6,719 nt of DNA from Chlamydiota bacterium (GCA_021772295.1 JAJFMG010000045.1:1-6719); one strand, 5' to 3'; shown: positions 1-5,653, numbered from the stretch's first letter. Notes: a model not told the origin generated them from the sequence alone. Numbers and translations: made by a program.

Positions 1-293
1 AAGCCTTACATGAGATGCGCTTGAGTCTACTGAGTTGCCAAGAGATCGCAAAAAAAATTACGGACTCTTTGCAGAAATTAAAAAATCTAAAGGCGTTTAA
101 AGAGCCTCCCCAAATGATTGTTTTGAAAATGGATTTTTATGAGCAGCTTGCATCAGATATCTTGATGCAAGATATTGAAAATACTTTGAGCTACTTTGCT
201 AAAAAAATGCATCCAAGTTCGAAATTAGAGCAGCAGAAATATATTTGGAATGGGATTTCTAAAACCTGTATACAGTTTTTAGAAAATATCTAA
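1..293 (+). CDS. Unrecognised helical protein, C-terminal part (5' end outside the window)
   Basis: The reading frame is open from the left edge (first full codon at 3) to a TAA at 291-293. An internal ATG at 15 could start a 92-residue protein, but the visible bases before it contain no Shine-Dalgarno sequence, so I favour the tail of a longer gene. The visible part is rich in Lys, Leu, Gln and Ile, has no signal peptide or membrane segment, and reads as several amphipathic helices (QEIAKKITDSLQKLKNLK early, MQDIENTLSYFAKKM later). I do not recognise the family and assign no function. The next gene on the same strand starts 125 bases downstream, after a T-rich tract. That the frame is coding is fairly likely, because it is long for this short stretch and is not the shadow of another gene; its identity is unknown. 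Confidence 0.6.
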   Translation, partial: ALHEMRLSLLSCQEIAKKITDSLQKLKNLKAFKEPPQMIVLKMDFYEQLASDILMQDIENTLSYFAKKMHPSSKLEQQKYIWNGISKTCIQFLENI

Positions 294-355
294 TTATATT
301 CACATTCTCGCAACTATATTTGTAGCTTTTTCTTTAATTACAGTTTTAATGACAC

Positions 356-389
356 AGTTCAATATTTCTTCTCGTGAAACTTTTTTTTT
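356..389 (+). terminator. Possible weak intrinsic terminator
   Basis: AGTTCA at 356-361 can pair with TGAAACT at 375-381 with one bulged A (377), closing a 13-nt loop, and is followed directly by a run of nine T (381-389). The stem is short and has only two G-C pairs, so this is a weak call. It would separate the gene ending at 293 from the membrane-protein gene at 419. Confidence 0.3.
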
Positions 390-418
390 GATAAGGTGAA
401 AAAAAAGAGGAGTCTTAC

Positions 419-1168
419 ATGAACAGACTTTGGTATTACTTTTCAGAAAAAAGTAAAGAAGGGCCTTTTTCCTTTCATGAAATGAAAGATAAAATCCATG
501 AAGGAATCATTGATCAAAGTACTGTTGTGTACTCTGATTGCTTGCCTCACAAACAAAAATTAATGGATATAGAGATGTTTCAAGTCACAGATGAAGACCA
601 ACCGGGGCCGGTTGTAAGAAGTAATTTTCCAGAAAAAAAAGAAGAACTTAGTAAACATAAAGTAAGACCTGTTCTTCGCTTTATTGCAAGATCCTTTGAT
701 TACTTCATTTTTACGATATTTGTCGTTTGTTTTATGGCACTTTTTAAAATACCGATTCCACTGCAGAGCCCTTTGTTTTTTTGCTTGGGAATATATTTTG
801 TTTGGAATTTTGTTGAAGCGCTTTTGATTGCATCATTTGGAACAACTCCTGGAAAATTTTTGATCAATATGAAAATTTTAAGTGCTGATCGAAAGCATTT
901 GTCTTATGTAAAGGCTCTTAAGCGCTCCTTTGGGGTTTATATCTTAGGATTTGGTCTAGGCGTTCCCTTTTTATCTCTTGCCACCATGTTACTATCTCTT
1001 TTTTGGCTCAGCATTAAAAAAGAGACTTTTTGGGATAAAGGCCATAAACACGTAATTGTATATCACAAAATCGGTATGTTTCGAGCGATTGGAATTTTGC
1101 TCTTTATATTGGTGATCGTGTATTTCGGATTTCTTGGTATCCAATTAATCAGAGCGCAGAGTGCATGA
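419..1168 (+). CDS. GYF_2 domain - RDD family inner-membrane protein
   Basis: This 249-residue protein has two modules. Residues 4-60 match a bacterial GYF_2 domain (LWYYF near the start, then EGPFSFHEM, then a GIIDQSTVVYSD strand), a presumed peptide- or protein-binding module on the cytoplasmic side. Residues 84-216 are an RDD domain: RFIARSFD gives the family's Arg-Arg-Asp signature (R87, R91, D94), then TTPGKFLINMK at 142-152 and FWDKGHKHV at 204-212. Hydrophobic segments lie at about 95-112, 118-140, 172-198 and 222-244, so four membrane helices are likely. The start is well supported: AGAGGAG at 406-412 sits 6 bases before the ATG. The gene overlaps the downstream glyoxalase gene by 8 bases, which implies translational coupling. 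RDD proteins are often called transporters, but substrates are poorly known, so the function here stays open. Confidence 0.88.
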   Translation: MNRLWYYFSEKSKEGPFSFHEMKDKIHEGIIDQSTVVYSDCLPHKQKLMDIEMFQVTDEDQPGPVVRSNFPEKKEELSKHKVRPVLRFIARSFDYFIFTIFVVCFMALFKIPIPLQSPLFFCLGIYFVWNFVEALLIASFGTTPGKFLINMKILSADRKHLSYVKALKRSFGVYILGFGLGVPFLSLATMLLSLFWLSIKKETFWDKGHKHVIVYHKIGMFRAIGILLFILVIVYFGFLGIQLIRAQSA

Positions 1169-1928
1169 TATTGATCTAGAGGCAAATAAGTCTCTCTATA
1201 TTTTGAAGGCGCTTGCAGATAACTATATCTATGTGCTCACCAATGAAAACTCTGCAATTGTAATCGATCCAGGTGAAAAAAACGCTGTTTTTTCTCTTCT
1301 AGAAGAGAAAAATCTCCAATTAAAAGCAATTTTTCTAACGCATTGCCATGAAGATCATATTGCTGGATCAAAGCAGCTGAAAGAAAAAACTGGCTGCAAA
1401 GTCTTTGCAGCAGATGATCAACGAATCGAAATTGCGGATAGATATATATCTGATGAAAAGGAGTTTGTAGTAGAGGGCTTTACTTTTATACCAATGCAAA
1501 CTCCTGGTCACACTAAAGAGCATGTCGTGTTTTTTGAAAAAGAGCATAAGTTATTATTTTCAGGGGATCTGCTGTTTTCTCTTGGATGCGGAAGGCTCTT
1601 TGAAGGAAGTGCTAAGCAGATGTATACCTCATTATCCAAGCTCAAAATTTTGCCTGAGGATACAAAAGTATTTCCAGGGCATGAATATACTTTGCAAAAT
1701 GCTCGCTTTGCAAAATCTATAGAAGATAGTGCAGAAATAGATGCAAAAATCGTGCAGATTGAAAAAAGCTTAGCCAAAGATGGAATTGCTATTCCATCAA
1801 CTCTTAAAGAGGAGCTTATGCTCAATCCCTTTTTAAGAGTTGATGATCCACATTATAAAGAGATGCTTGGCAAAAAAAACTCAATAGAGGCTTTTACCAA
1901 GTTGCGCAGCTTAAAAGACCAGTTCTAG
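1161..1928 (+). CDS. gloB: Hydroxyacylglutathione hydrolase (glyoxalase II)
   Basis: This metallo-beta-lactamase-fold hydrolase would convert S-D-lactoylglutathione to D-lactate and glutathione in the cytoplasm, the second step of methylglyoxal detoxification. Metal ligands are visible as THCHEDH (H61, H63, D65, H66), TPGH (H117), SGDLLF (D136) and FPGHEY (H174). GCGRLFEG at 142-149 and the C-terminal STLKEELMLNPFLR block (213-226) are specific to glyoxalase II rather than to general MBL hydrolases. The last residues LRSLKDQF place R249 and K252 where the human enzyme has its glutathione-binding Arg/Lys. Length (255) is normal for the family. The start is a GTG at 1161 overlapping the previous gene by 8 bases. 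No strong Shine-Dalgarno sequence is seen, so coupling is likely. A TTG at 1203, close to the family's usual N-terminus, is an alternative. The stop overlaps that of the convergent regulator gene. Confidence 0.93.
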   Translation: MHDIDLEANKSLYILKALADNYIYVLTNENSAIVIDPGEKNAVFSLLEEKNLQLKAIFLTHCHEDHIAGSKQLKEKTGCKVFAADDQRIEIADRYISDEKEFVVEGFTFIPMQTPGHTKEHVVFFEKEHKLLFSGDLLFSLGCGRLFEGSAKQMYTSLSKLKILPEDTKVFPGHEYTLQNARFAKSIEDSAEIDAKIVQIEKSLAKDGIAIPSTLKEELMLNPFLRVDDPHYKEMLGKKNSIEAFTKLRSLKDQF

Positions 1929-1934
1929 TCTTTT
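1913..1934. terminator. Small bidirectional hairpin over two convergent stop codons
   Basis: AAAAGAC (1913-1919) and GTCTTTT (1928-1934) form a perfect 7-bp stem around an 8-nt loop. On the plus strand the T run continues to 1936; on the minus strand the A-rich arm also gives a T tract. The two stop codons (TAG at 1926-1928 plus, TAG at 1927-1925 minus) lie in the loop/stem junction. It could end both the gloB and the regulator transcript. The stem has only two G-C pairs, so efficiency is doubtful. Confidence 0.38.
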
Positions 1935-3166
1935 TTATACTCATTTAGCTTATTGCGAAGGGTCCTTACAGAAATGCCAAGAGCATTTGCCGTTTTTGTT
2001 CGATTGTTTTGCATGTTTTTAAGTGTTTGCAAAAGATGGATTTTTTCCATTTGTTTAAGCGTCATGCCAGATGTAATGAGAGACTTATCTTGATCTGTAA
2101 GAGAGCTAAATAAAGAAACATCGATATCTGGTGCGTCACTTAGCGCGACAGCGTGTTCGATGCTGTTGGCAAGTTGTCGAATATTGCCTGGCCATGAGTA
2201 GTTTTGTAAAAGATTTTTCGCTTTTTCAGTAAAAACTTTTGGTTTCTTATTTTCCTTTTGACAAAAGGAAAATAGAAAATGCTCAGCAAGTGGCAAAATA
2301 TCTTCTCGCCTATCTCTAAGAGGAGGAATAGAAAGGGGGATAACGTTTAATCTGTAATATAAGTCTTCTCGGAAGGTTTTATGAGAGATAGCATCTTGCA
2401 TATTTTGGTTCGAAGTTGCAATAAAACGTACATCTACCTTTAAAGTATTAGCTCCACCTACTCTTTCAAATTCCATTTCTTGAACAGCTCGTAGAAGTTT
2501 TGCTTGGAAAGTAAGGGGAACTTCTGAAATTTCATCAAGTAAAAGGGTTCCTTTATCGGCAAGTTCGAGGCGGCCGATTCTTTGTTTAATAGCGCCAGTA
2601 AATGAACCTTTTTCATGACCAAAAAATTCTGATTCTACTAAATTTTCTACAAGAGCTGCGCAATTGACTTTGATGAATGGAAAAGGAGCTCTAGTTGAGT
2701 AATAATGGATTAAAGAAGAAATGACTTCCTTTCCTGTTCCTGATTCACCTGTGATAAAAATGTTAGCATTGGATTTGGCAACTTTTTTTACATCACAGAG
2801 AAGTCTTTGCATCGAGGCGCTTTTTGCAATAAAGTTTGGCTTTTTTTGATCTTCTAGAAGGTGCTGGAGTTTGGACTGAGAAATGGGAAGCTGGATGGAT
2901 GTTTCTATCGGTATTTGCCTTTTTTGTAACTCGCTATGTGATCCTATATAGATAAGTTTTGATGCTTTAAGGTATTTTGATATCTCATCTTGGGAAAAAA
3001 ACGCAGTTTGCAGATCACATAGGACTATATCAAAGTCTTTTTTCACTAAGTGTTGCAAGCTGCTCTCTTTTGAACAAACCGAGCATAAAAAGTGATTGCT
3101 TGTAGAGAGGTTTTTTAATAACAGTTCACTTTGACCTGAATTGGAATGAATAATAAGTATTTGCAT
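1925..3166 (-). CDS. atoC: Sigma-54-dependent transcriptional activator, AtoC/CtcC (NtrC) type, with degenerate receiver
   Basis: This 413-residue protein has the NtrC layout. Residues 1-105 have the length and strand pattern of a receiver, but only the central Asp (D51 in FDIVLCD) is kept. The N-terminal acidic pair is replaced by His-Ser (ILIIHSN) and the C-terminal KP motif reads LP (IQLPIS). Residues 113-340 are the AAA+ sigma-54 interaction domain: Walker A GESGTGKE (140-147), the sigma-54 loop as GSFTGA (187-192), Walker B GTLLLDEIS (206-214), arginine-finger region FREDLYYRLN (265-274) and SWPGNIRQL (324-332). Residues 370-413 hold a Fis-type helix-turn-helix (NNRTKTANALGISVRTLRNKL). 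It should remodel sigma-54 RNA polymerase at -24/-12 promoters. The ATG is preceded by AAAAAGG(A), 5-6 bases upstream. No histidine kinase gene is adjacent. From memory, Chlamydia CtcC (CT468) occupies a comparable position; orthology is inferred. Confidence 0.92.
   Translation of the reverse strand: MQILIIHSNSGQSELLLKNLSTSNHFLCSVCSKESSLQHLVKKDFDIVLCDLQTAFFSQDEISKYLKASKLIYIGSHSELQKRQIPIETSIQLPISQSKLQHLLEDQKKPNFIAKSASMQRLLCDVKKVAKSNANIFITGESGTGKEVISSLIHYYSTRAPFPFIKVNCAALVENLVESEFFGHEKGSFTGAIKQRIGRLELADKGTLLLDEISEVPLTFQAKLLRAVQEMEFERVGGANTLKVDVRFIATSNQNMQDAISHKTFREDLYYRLNVIPLSIPPLRDRREDILPLAEHFLFSFCQKENKKPKVFTEKAKNLLQNYSWPGNIRQLANSIEHAVALSDAPDIDVSLFSSLTDQDKSLITSGMTLKQMEKIHLLQTLKNMQNNRTKTANALGISVRTLRNKLNEYKKD
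2248..2274. repeat. 12-bp perfect inverted repeat inside the sigma-54 activator gene
   Basis: TATTTTCCTTTT (2248-2259) and AAAAGGAAAATA (2263-2274) are exact reverse complements separated by 3 bases. The repeat lies in the coding sequence near residues 300-307 of the regulator (SFCQKENK region), between the AAA+ core and its lid. It would form a stable short-loop hairpin in either transcript. It has no strong T tail beyond the arm itself, and low-complexity A/T composition makes chance plausible. Confidence 0.6.
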
Positions 3167-3188
3167 GTAAATCCTTTTTTACTTTTTG

Positions 3189-3215
3189 CATATACCGACT
3201 CGAATTAATTTTCAA
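3189..3215 (-). promoter_or_regulatory. Candidate sigma-70-type promoter for the sigma-54 activator gene
   Basis: On the minus strand TTGAAA (3215-3210) resembles a -35 element and TATATG (3194-3189) a -10, with a short 15-bp spacer. The regulator's ATG is about 22 bases beyond the -10. The short spacer and the imperfect -10 make this tentative. Confidence 0.28.
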
Positions 3216-3229
3216 TGACTGATAGAGTG

Positions 3230-3235
3230 GATAAT
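3230..3235 (+). promoter_or_regulatory. Candidate -10 element for the M15-like lipoprotein gene
   Basis: GATAAT at 3230-3235 differs from the -10 consensus at one base; the best upstream partner, TTTTCA at 3209-3214, is poor and gives a 15-bp spacer. If used, transcription would begin near 3242, downstream of the ATG at 3215 and just before the Shine-Dalgarno sequence at 3244, which would favour the TTG start at 3257. Weak evidence. Confidence 0.22.
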
Positions 3236-3243
3236 GTCAGTAA

Positions 3244-3249
3244 AAGGAG
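3244..3249 (+). promoter_or_regulatory. Ribosome binding site that decides the lipoprotein start
   Basis: AAGGAG lies 7 bases before a TTG codon at 3257, an ideal spacing. The only upstream ATG (3215) is preceded by ATTAATTTTCA, which has no Shine-Dalgarno match. This favours TTG 3257 as the start of the lipoprotein gene. Confidence 0.65.
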
Positions 3250-3256
3250 AAGAGAT

Positions 3257-4081
3257 TTGAAATATCTGCTATGTATCATGCTTCTATTTTTATTTGGTTG
3301 TAGCGATCCTTCCGTTAAGGATGATAGACAGGTAAATAGCTCCTTAAAGGAGAAAATCTCACGAAAAAGTAGTGATATTTCAATTCAAGAATCTCATTAT
3401 ATTCCATTTACAAGAGAGCCATATTCTTGGGAGAAGGGGTATATTGGAAAAATTCCGGTAATTACCAAGGAATTTTTTCGCTGCAAAGGTAATTCACTTC
3501 GAGAAATGAAAACTATCAAAAATGAAGACAATGCTCCCACATATTTTTTTGATTGCGGGGGATATCATGAGCATAGTCTTCCTATAAGAAATGGTCGAGA
3601 ATTTGTATATCCTGTATTAATTGAGCTTTTAAATTTTGTTCAGATCAAAACTCAAAAGGAAGTTGTTATTACATCAGGGCATAGGTGTCCTAAACACAAT
3701 AGCTATCTTGATGAATCCTTTTCAAATCAATATTCAAAGCATCTGATAGGCGCTGAAGTGGATTTTTACGTAAAGGGGATGGAGCAAGATCCACAAGACA
3801 TAATTGAACTTTTGATGAAATATTATCAAGAGATGGAGCCTTTTAAAGAGGATTCACTTTATGCAGTCTTCCATAGATATGACGGATCGACGAATGTAAC
3901 CACTAAGCCTTGGTTCAATCGAGAAGTTTTTATCAAATTTGCGAAAGCAGAAGAAGGAAGAAATCTAGATAACCAGCACTTATATCCTTATATTACTATT
4001 CAAGTAAGATATGATCGAGACTTAGAAAAAAGAGTTCTTGTTGAATGGGACAAAGCTTATCATAATTATAAGTTTTGGTAA
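3257..4081 (+). CDS. Lipoprotein with M15-like (D-Ala-D-Ala peptidase / DUF882-like) zinc peptidase signature
   Basis: From the TTG start the protein has 274 residues and begins with a compact lipoprotein signal: one Lys, a hydrophobic core, then LFGC with Cys15 as likely lipidation site (Phe at -2 is unusual). An ATG at 3215 would add 14 residues, including RRR, but has no ribosome binding site. The core, about residues 120-175, reads like an M15-family peptidase: ITSGHRCPKHN (139-148) resembles the family's SGYR...N motif, and KHLIGAEVDF (161-170) gives HX6D (H162, D169), the first two zinc ligands. A third ligand is uncertain; H241 (NQHLYPYI) or H206 (VFHRYD) are candidates. By family analogy it may cleave or bind cell-wall peptide crosslinks on the periplasmic side. 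It is divergent from the sigma-54 activator gene and overlaps the convergent HAD gene by 16 bases. Peptidase activity is inferred. Confidence 0.8.
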   Translation: MKYLLCIMLLFLFGCSDPSVKDDRQVNSSLKEKISRKSSDISIQESHYIPFTREPYSWEKGYIGKIPVITKEFFRCKGNSLREMKTIKNEDNAPTYFFDCGGYHEHSLPIRNGREFVYPVLIELLNFVQIKTQKEVVITSGHRCPKHNSYLDESFSNQYSKHLIGAEVDFYVKGMEQDPQDIIELLMKYYQEMEPFKEDSLYAVFHRYDGSTNVTTKPWFNREVFIKFAKAEEGRNLDNQHLYPYITIQVRYDRDLEKRVLVEWDKAYHNYKFW

Positions 4082-4743
4082 GAGCTATCTAAAAAATGAT
4101 GAAAGGTGTTGAAGCGATCTAAATCATGAGCATCTGGTGATGCTAGCTGCGGGTGATCCGGAGCGCATATAAGCACTGGATGGATGTTTGCGCCTTGCAA
4201 TGATTTAATCCCTCGCATTGCATCTTCAAATCCAATCATGCGATCTGATTTTTTTCCGAAAAGCTCTATTGCTTTTAAATAGCCATCGGGGCTCGGCTTT
4301 GGATTTTGATAATCTTCTCTTGTGATGAAGTGTGGAATTTTTTTTAGTCTAGGTAGAGATTCTTTAATAGCATCAATTTGAGCTTTGGTGGAGTTTGTGA
4401 CAACTAAGTGCCGCTTACCTTGTACCAGATCTAGAATTTCTTCGGCGCCTTCCATGAAATTTAGTTTTTGGCTAGTTAGGAGCAGCTCATACAGTTGCTT
4501 TTTTTCCCTATATAGAGCGTCCCAAGGAAGTTGACTTAGCGGCGGATACTTTTCAAAGATTGCTTGTCTTAGGCCATCGGAGCTTGTGTGAGCAATCAGA
4601 GCAAAGTCATGAAAATTCCAGTACATTTCAAAACCATGATTTTCAATTAGGGCTTTATATGCCTGATAATGCAGATGCTCTGTATTTACAAGAAGGCCAT
4701 CAAAATCAAAGAAAAAAATATCGTACTTTTCTAGAAAATTCAC
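4066..4743 (-). CDS. HAD-superfamily phosphatase (beta-phosphoglucomutase / phosphoglycolate phosphatase-like)
   Basis: This 225-residue protein carries all four HAD motifs: DFDGLLVNTE with D13 (nucleophile) and D15 (acid/base), VVTNS with T116, K149 in NPKPSPDGY, and GFEDA with E173 and D174 for Mg2+. The helical cap between motifs I and II (about 20-95) makes it subfamily I, as in phosphoglycolate phosphatase, beta-phosphoglucomutase and sugar-phosphate phosphatases. The substrate cannot be read from the sequence. The start is a GTG at 4743-4741, with AAAGGG about 6 bases upstream. It lies 26 bases downstream of the tRNA-Leu and follows ispD and truA on the same strand, so it is probably read from the same transcript. 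Its last codons overlap the lipoprotein gene tail-to-tail by 16 bases, and no terminator is visible after it. From memory, C. trachomatis CT464 is a comparable neighbour of truA. Confidence 0.9.
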   Translation of the reverse strand: MNFLEKYDIFFFDFDGLLVNTEHLHYQAYKALIENHGFEMYWNFHDFALIAHTSSDGLRQAIFEKYPPLSQLPWDALYREKKQLYELLLTSQKLNFMEGAEEILDLVQGKRHLVVTNSTKAQIDAIKESLPRLKKIPHFITREDYQNPKPSPDGYLKAIELFGKKSDRMIGFEDAMRGIKSLQGANIHPVLICAPDHPQLASPDAHDLDRFNTFHHFLDSSYQNL

Positions 4744-4769
4744 AAGTGCCCTTTGAAAAATTTAAAAAT

Positions 4770-4853
4770 TGCCGATGACCGGACTCGAACCAGCACCCTA
4801 CAAGTAGGAGTAGATTTTGAGTCTACCGCGTCTACCAATTTCACCACATCGGC
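4770..4853 (-). tRNA. tRNA-Leu (anticodon CAA)
   Basis: The minus strand folds as a class II tRNA of 84 nt. The acceptor arms GCCGATG and CATCGGC pair perfectly with discriminator A. The D-arm contains GAAATTGGTAGAC. The anticodon stem GTAGA/TCTAC encloses loop CTCAAAA, giving anticodon CAA (4819-4817) for UUG codons. A long variable arm CCTA-CTTG-TAGG is present, and the T-arm has TTCGAGT in its loop. CCA is not encoded. A73 and the long variable arm are as expected for leucine tRNAs. It lies 23 bases after the truA stop and 26 bases before the HAD start on the same strand, with no convincing promoter of its own, so processing from a longer transcript is likely. Confidence 0.96.
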
Positions 4854-4876
4854 AATGGCATTTATGGTAGCTATAA

Positions 4877-5653
4877 TTAGGGTTTACTGCAAAGAGTTTT
4901 CGTAGAGCTTTCATAGACAACTTCAACTAAAAAAAGTCCTTTAGCAGGGGCAGTTGCACTTGATGTAGATCGATCCTTTTTATCTAGAATTTTTGAAATA
5001 TCTTCTACAGAGAGTTTCTGGGTGGCAACATCAAGTAAACACCCCACAATATTGCGAACCATCTTATATAAAAAACCATTTCCTATGAACTCAAGTACCA
5101 AATGCGAGCCTTTTTCAATAACATTGAGCTCGTAAATGGTACGTACTGGATTGTGCTTACATGATCCCATATGAGCATCATTGGTAAAACTTGTAAAATC
5201 GTGGGTTCCAATAAACTTCTGGGCTCCTTGTTTCAGAAGACTACGATCAATCTTTCTTCGCAGGTGATAAGAGTATCTTCTTTGGAAGGGATTTTGATAG
5301 AGACCGGTATCGATTTGGTAGTGATATATTTTCCTTTTTGCAGAAAATCTAGCATGGAAGTCTTCATGAACAGGCTCAATTTGTAAGATCCGAATTTCAG
5401 GGTCTAAGATTCCATTTAAGGAATATTGTAATTTTTTGATCTCAAAAGATTTACTTGTTGAAAAATGGCCCACTTGCGCTTTAGCATGAACACCTGCATC
5501 TGTTCTACCAGAACCATGCAGTTTAATTTTTTCTTTTAGCGCAATACAAAGCGCTTTTTCAATTAATTCTTGAATGGAGGTGTGATTTGGCTGCACTTGC
5601 CAGCCGCAGTATGAAGTGCCATCGTAGGAGATTGTAAGTTTGTATTTATGCAT
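4877..5653 (-). CDS. truA: tRNA pseudouridine(38-40) synthase TruA
   Basis: TruA isomerises uridines 38, 39 and 40 in the anticodon stem-loop of many tRNAs. The 258-residue length is usual for the family. Visible motifs are YDGTSYCGWQVQPN (10-23), the catalytic block GSGRTDAGVHA (47-57) with nucleophile D52, FHARFSAKRKIYHY (99-112), FIGTHDFTSF (147-156), GNGFLYKMVRNIVG (191-204) and TAPAKGLFLVEV (234-245). The ATG (5653-5651) overlaps the end of ispD by 8 bases and has no Shine-Dalgarno sequence, which points to translational coupling with ispD. Immediately downstream is tRNA-Leu(CAA), which has U at position 39 and so could be a substrate. All key residues look intact; I see no sign of truncation. 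Confidence 0.97.
   Translation of the reverse strand: MHKYKLTISYDGTSYCGWQVQPNHTSIQELIEKALCIALKEKIKLHGSGRTDAGVHAKAQVGHFSTSKSFEIKKLQYSLNGILDPEIRILQIEPVHEDFHARFSAKRKIYHYQIDTGLYQNPFQRRYSYHLRRKIDRSLLKQGAQKFIGTHDFTSFTNDAHMGSCKHNPVRTIYELNVIEKGSHLVLEFIGNGFLYKMVRNIVGCLLDVATQKLSVEDISKILDKKDRSTSSATAPAKGLFLVEVVYESSTKTLCSKP

Noticed and set aside
1508..1825. Open frames on both strands inside gloB (1508-1825 minus, 1522-1722 plus)
   Set aside because: They lie wholly within a well-supported enzyme gene, have no ribosome binding site I could see and no recognisable domain.
3167..3256. Sigma-54 (-24/-12) promoter for the lipoprotein or the activator gene
   Set aside because: No GG...GC pair with the required spacing and TGGC/TTGC context is visible here or in the other intergenic gaps.
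4129..4144. AGCATC-TGGT-GATGCT hairpin near the HAD 3' end, considered as a terminator for the lipoprotein gene
   Set aside because: It has no T tract on either side and lies within HAD coding sequence about 50 bases past the lipoprotein stop.
4560..4778. Plus-strand open frame over the start of the HAD gene and into the tRNA
   Set aside because: It is antisense to conserved HAD motifs and runs into a tRNA; not a plausible gene.
4854..4876. Dedicated tRNA-Leu promoter
   Set aside because: TATAGC- and CATAAA-like -10 candidates have no reasonable -35 partner at 16-18 bases.
5171..5386. Plus-strand open frame inside truA
   Set aside because: Shadow of the conserved TruA coding sequence, with no family features.
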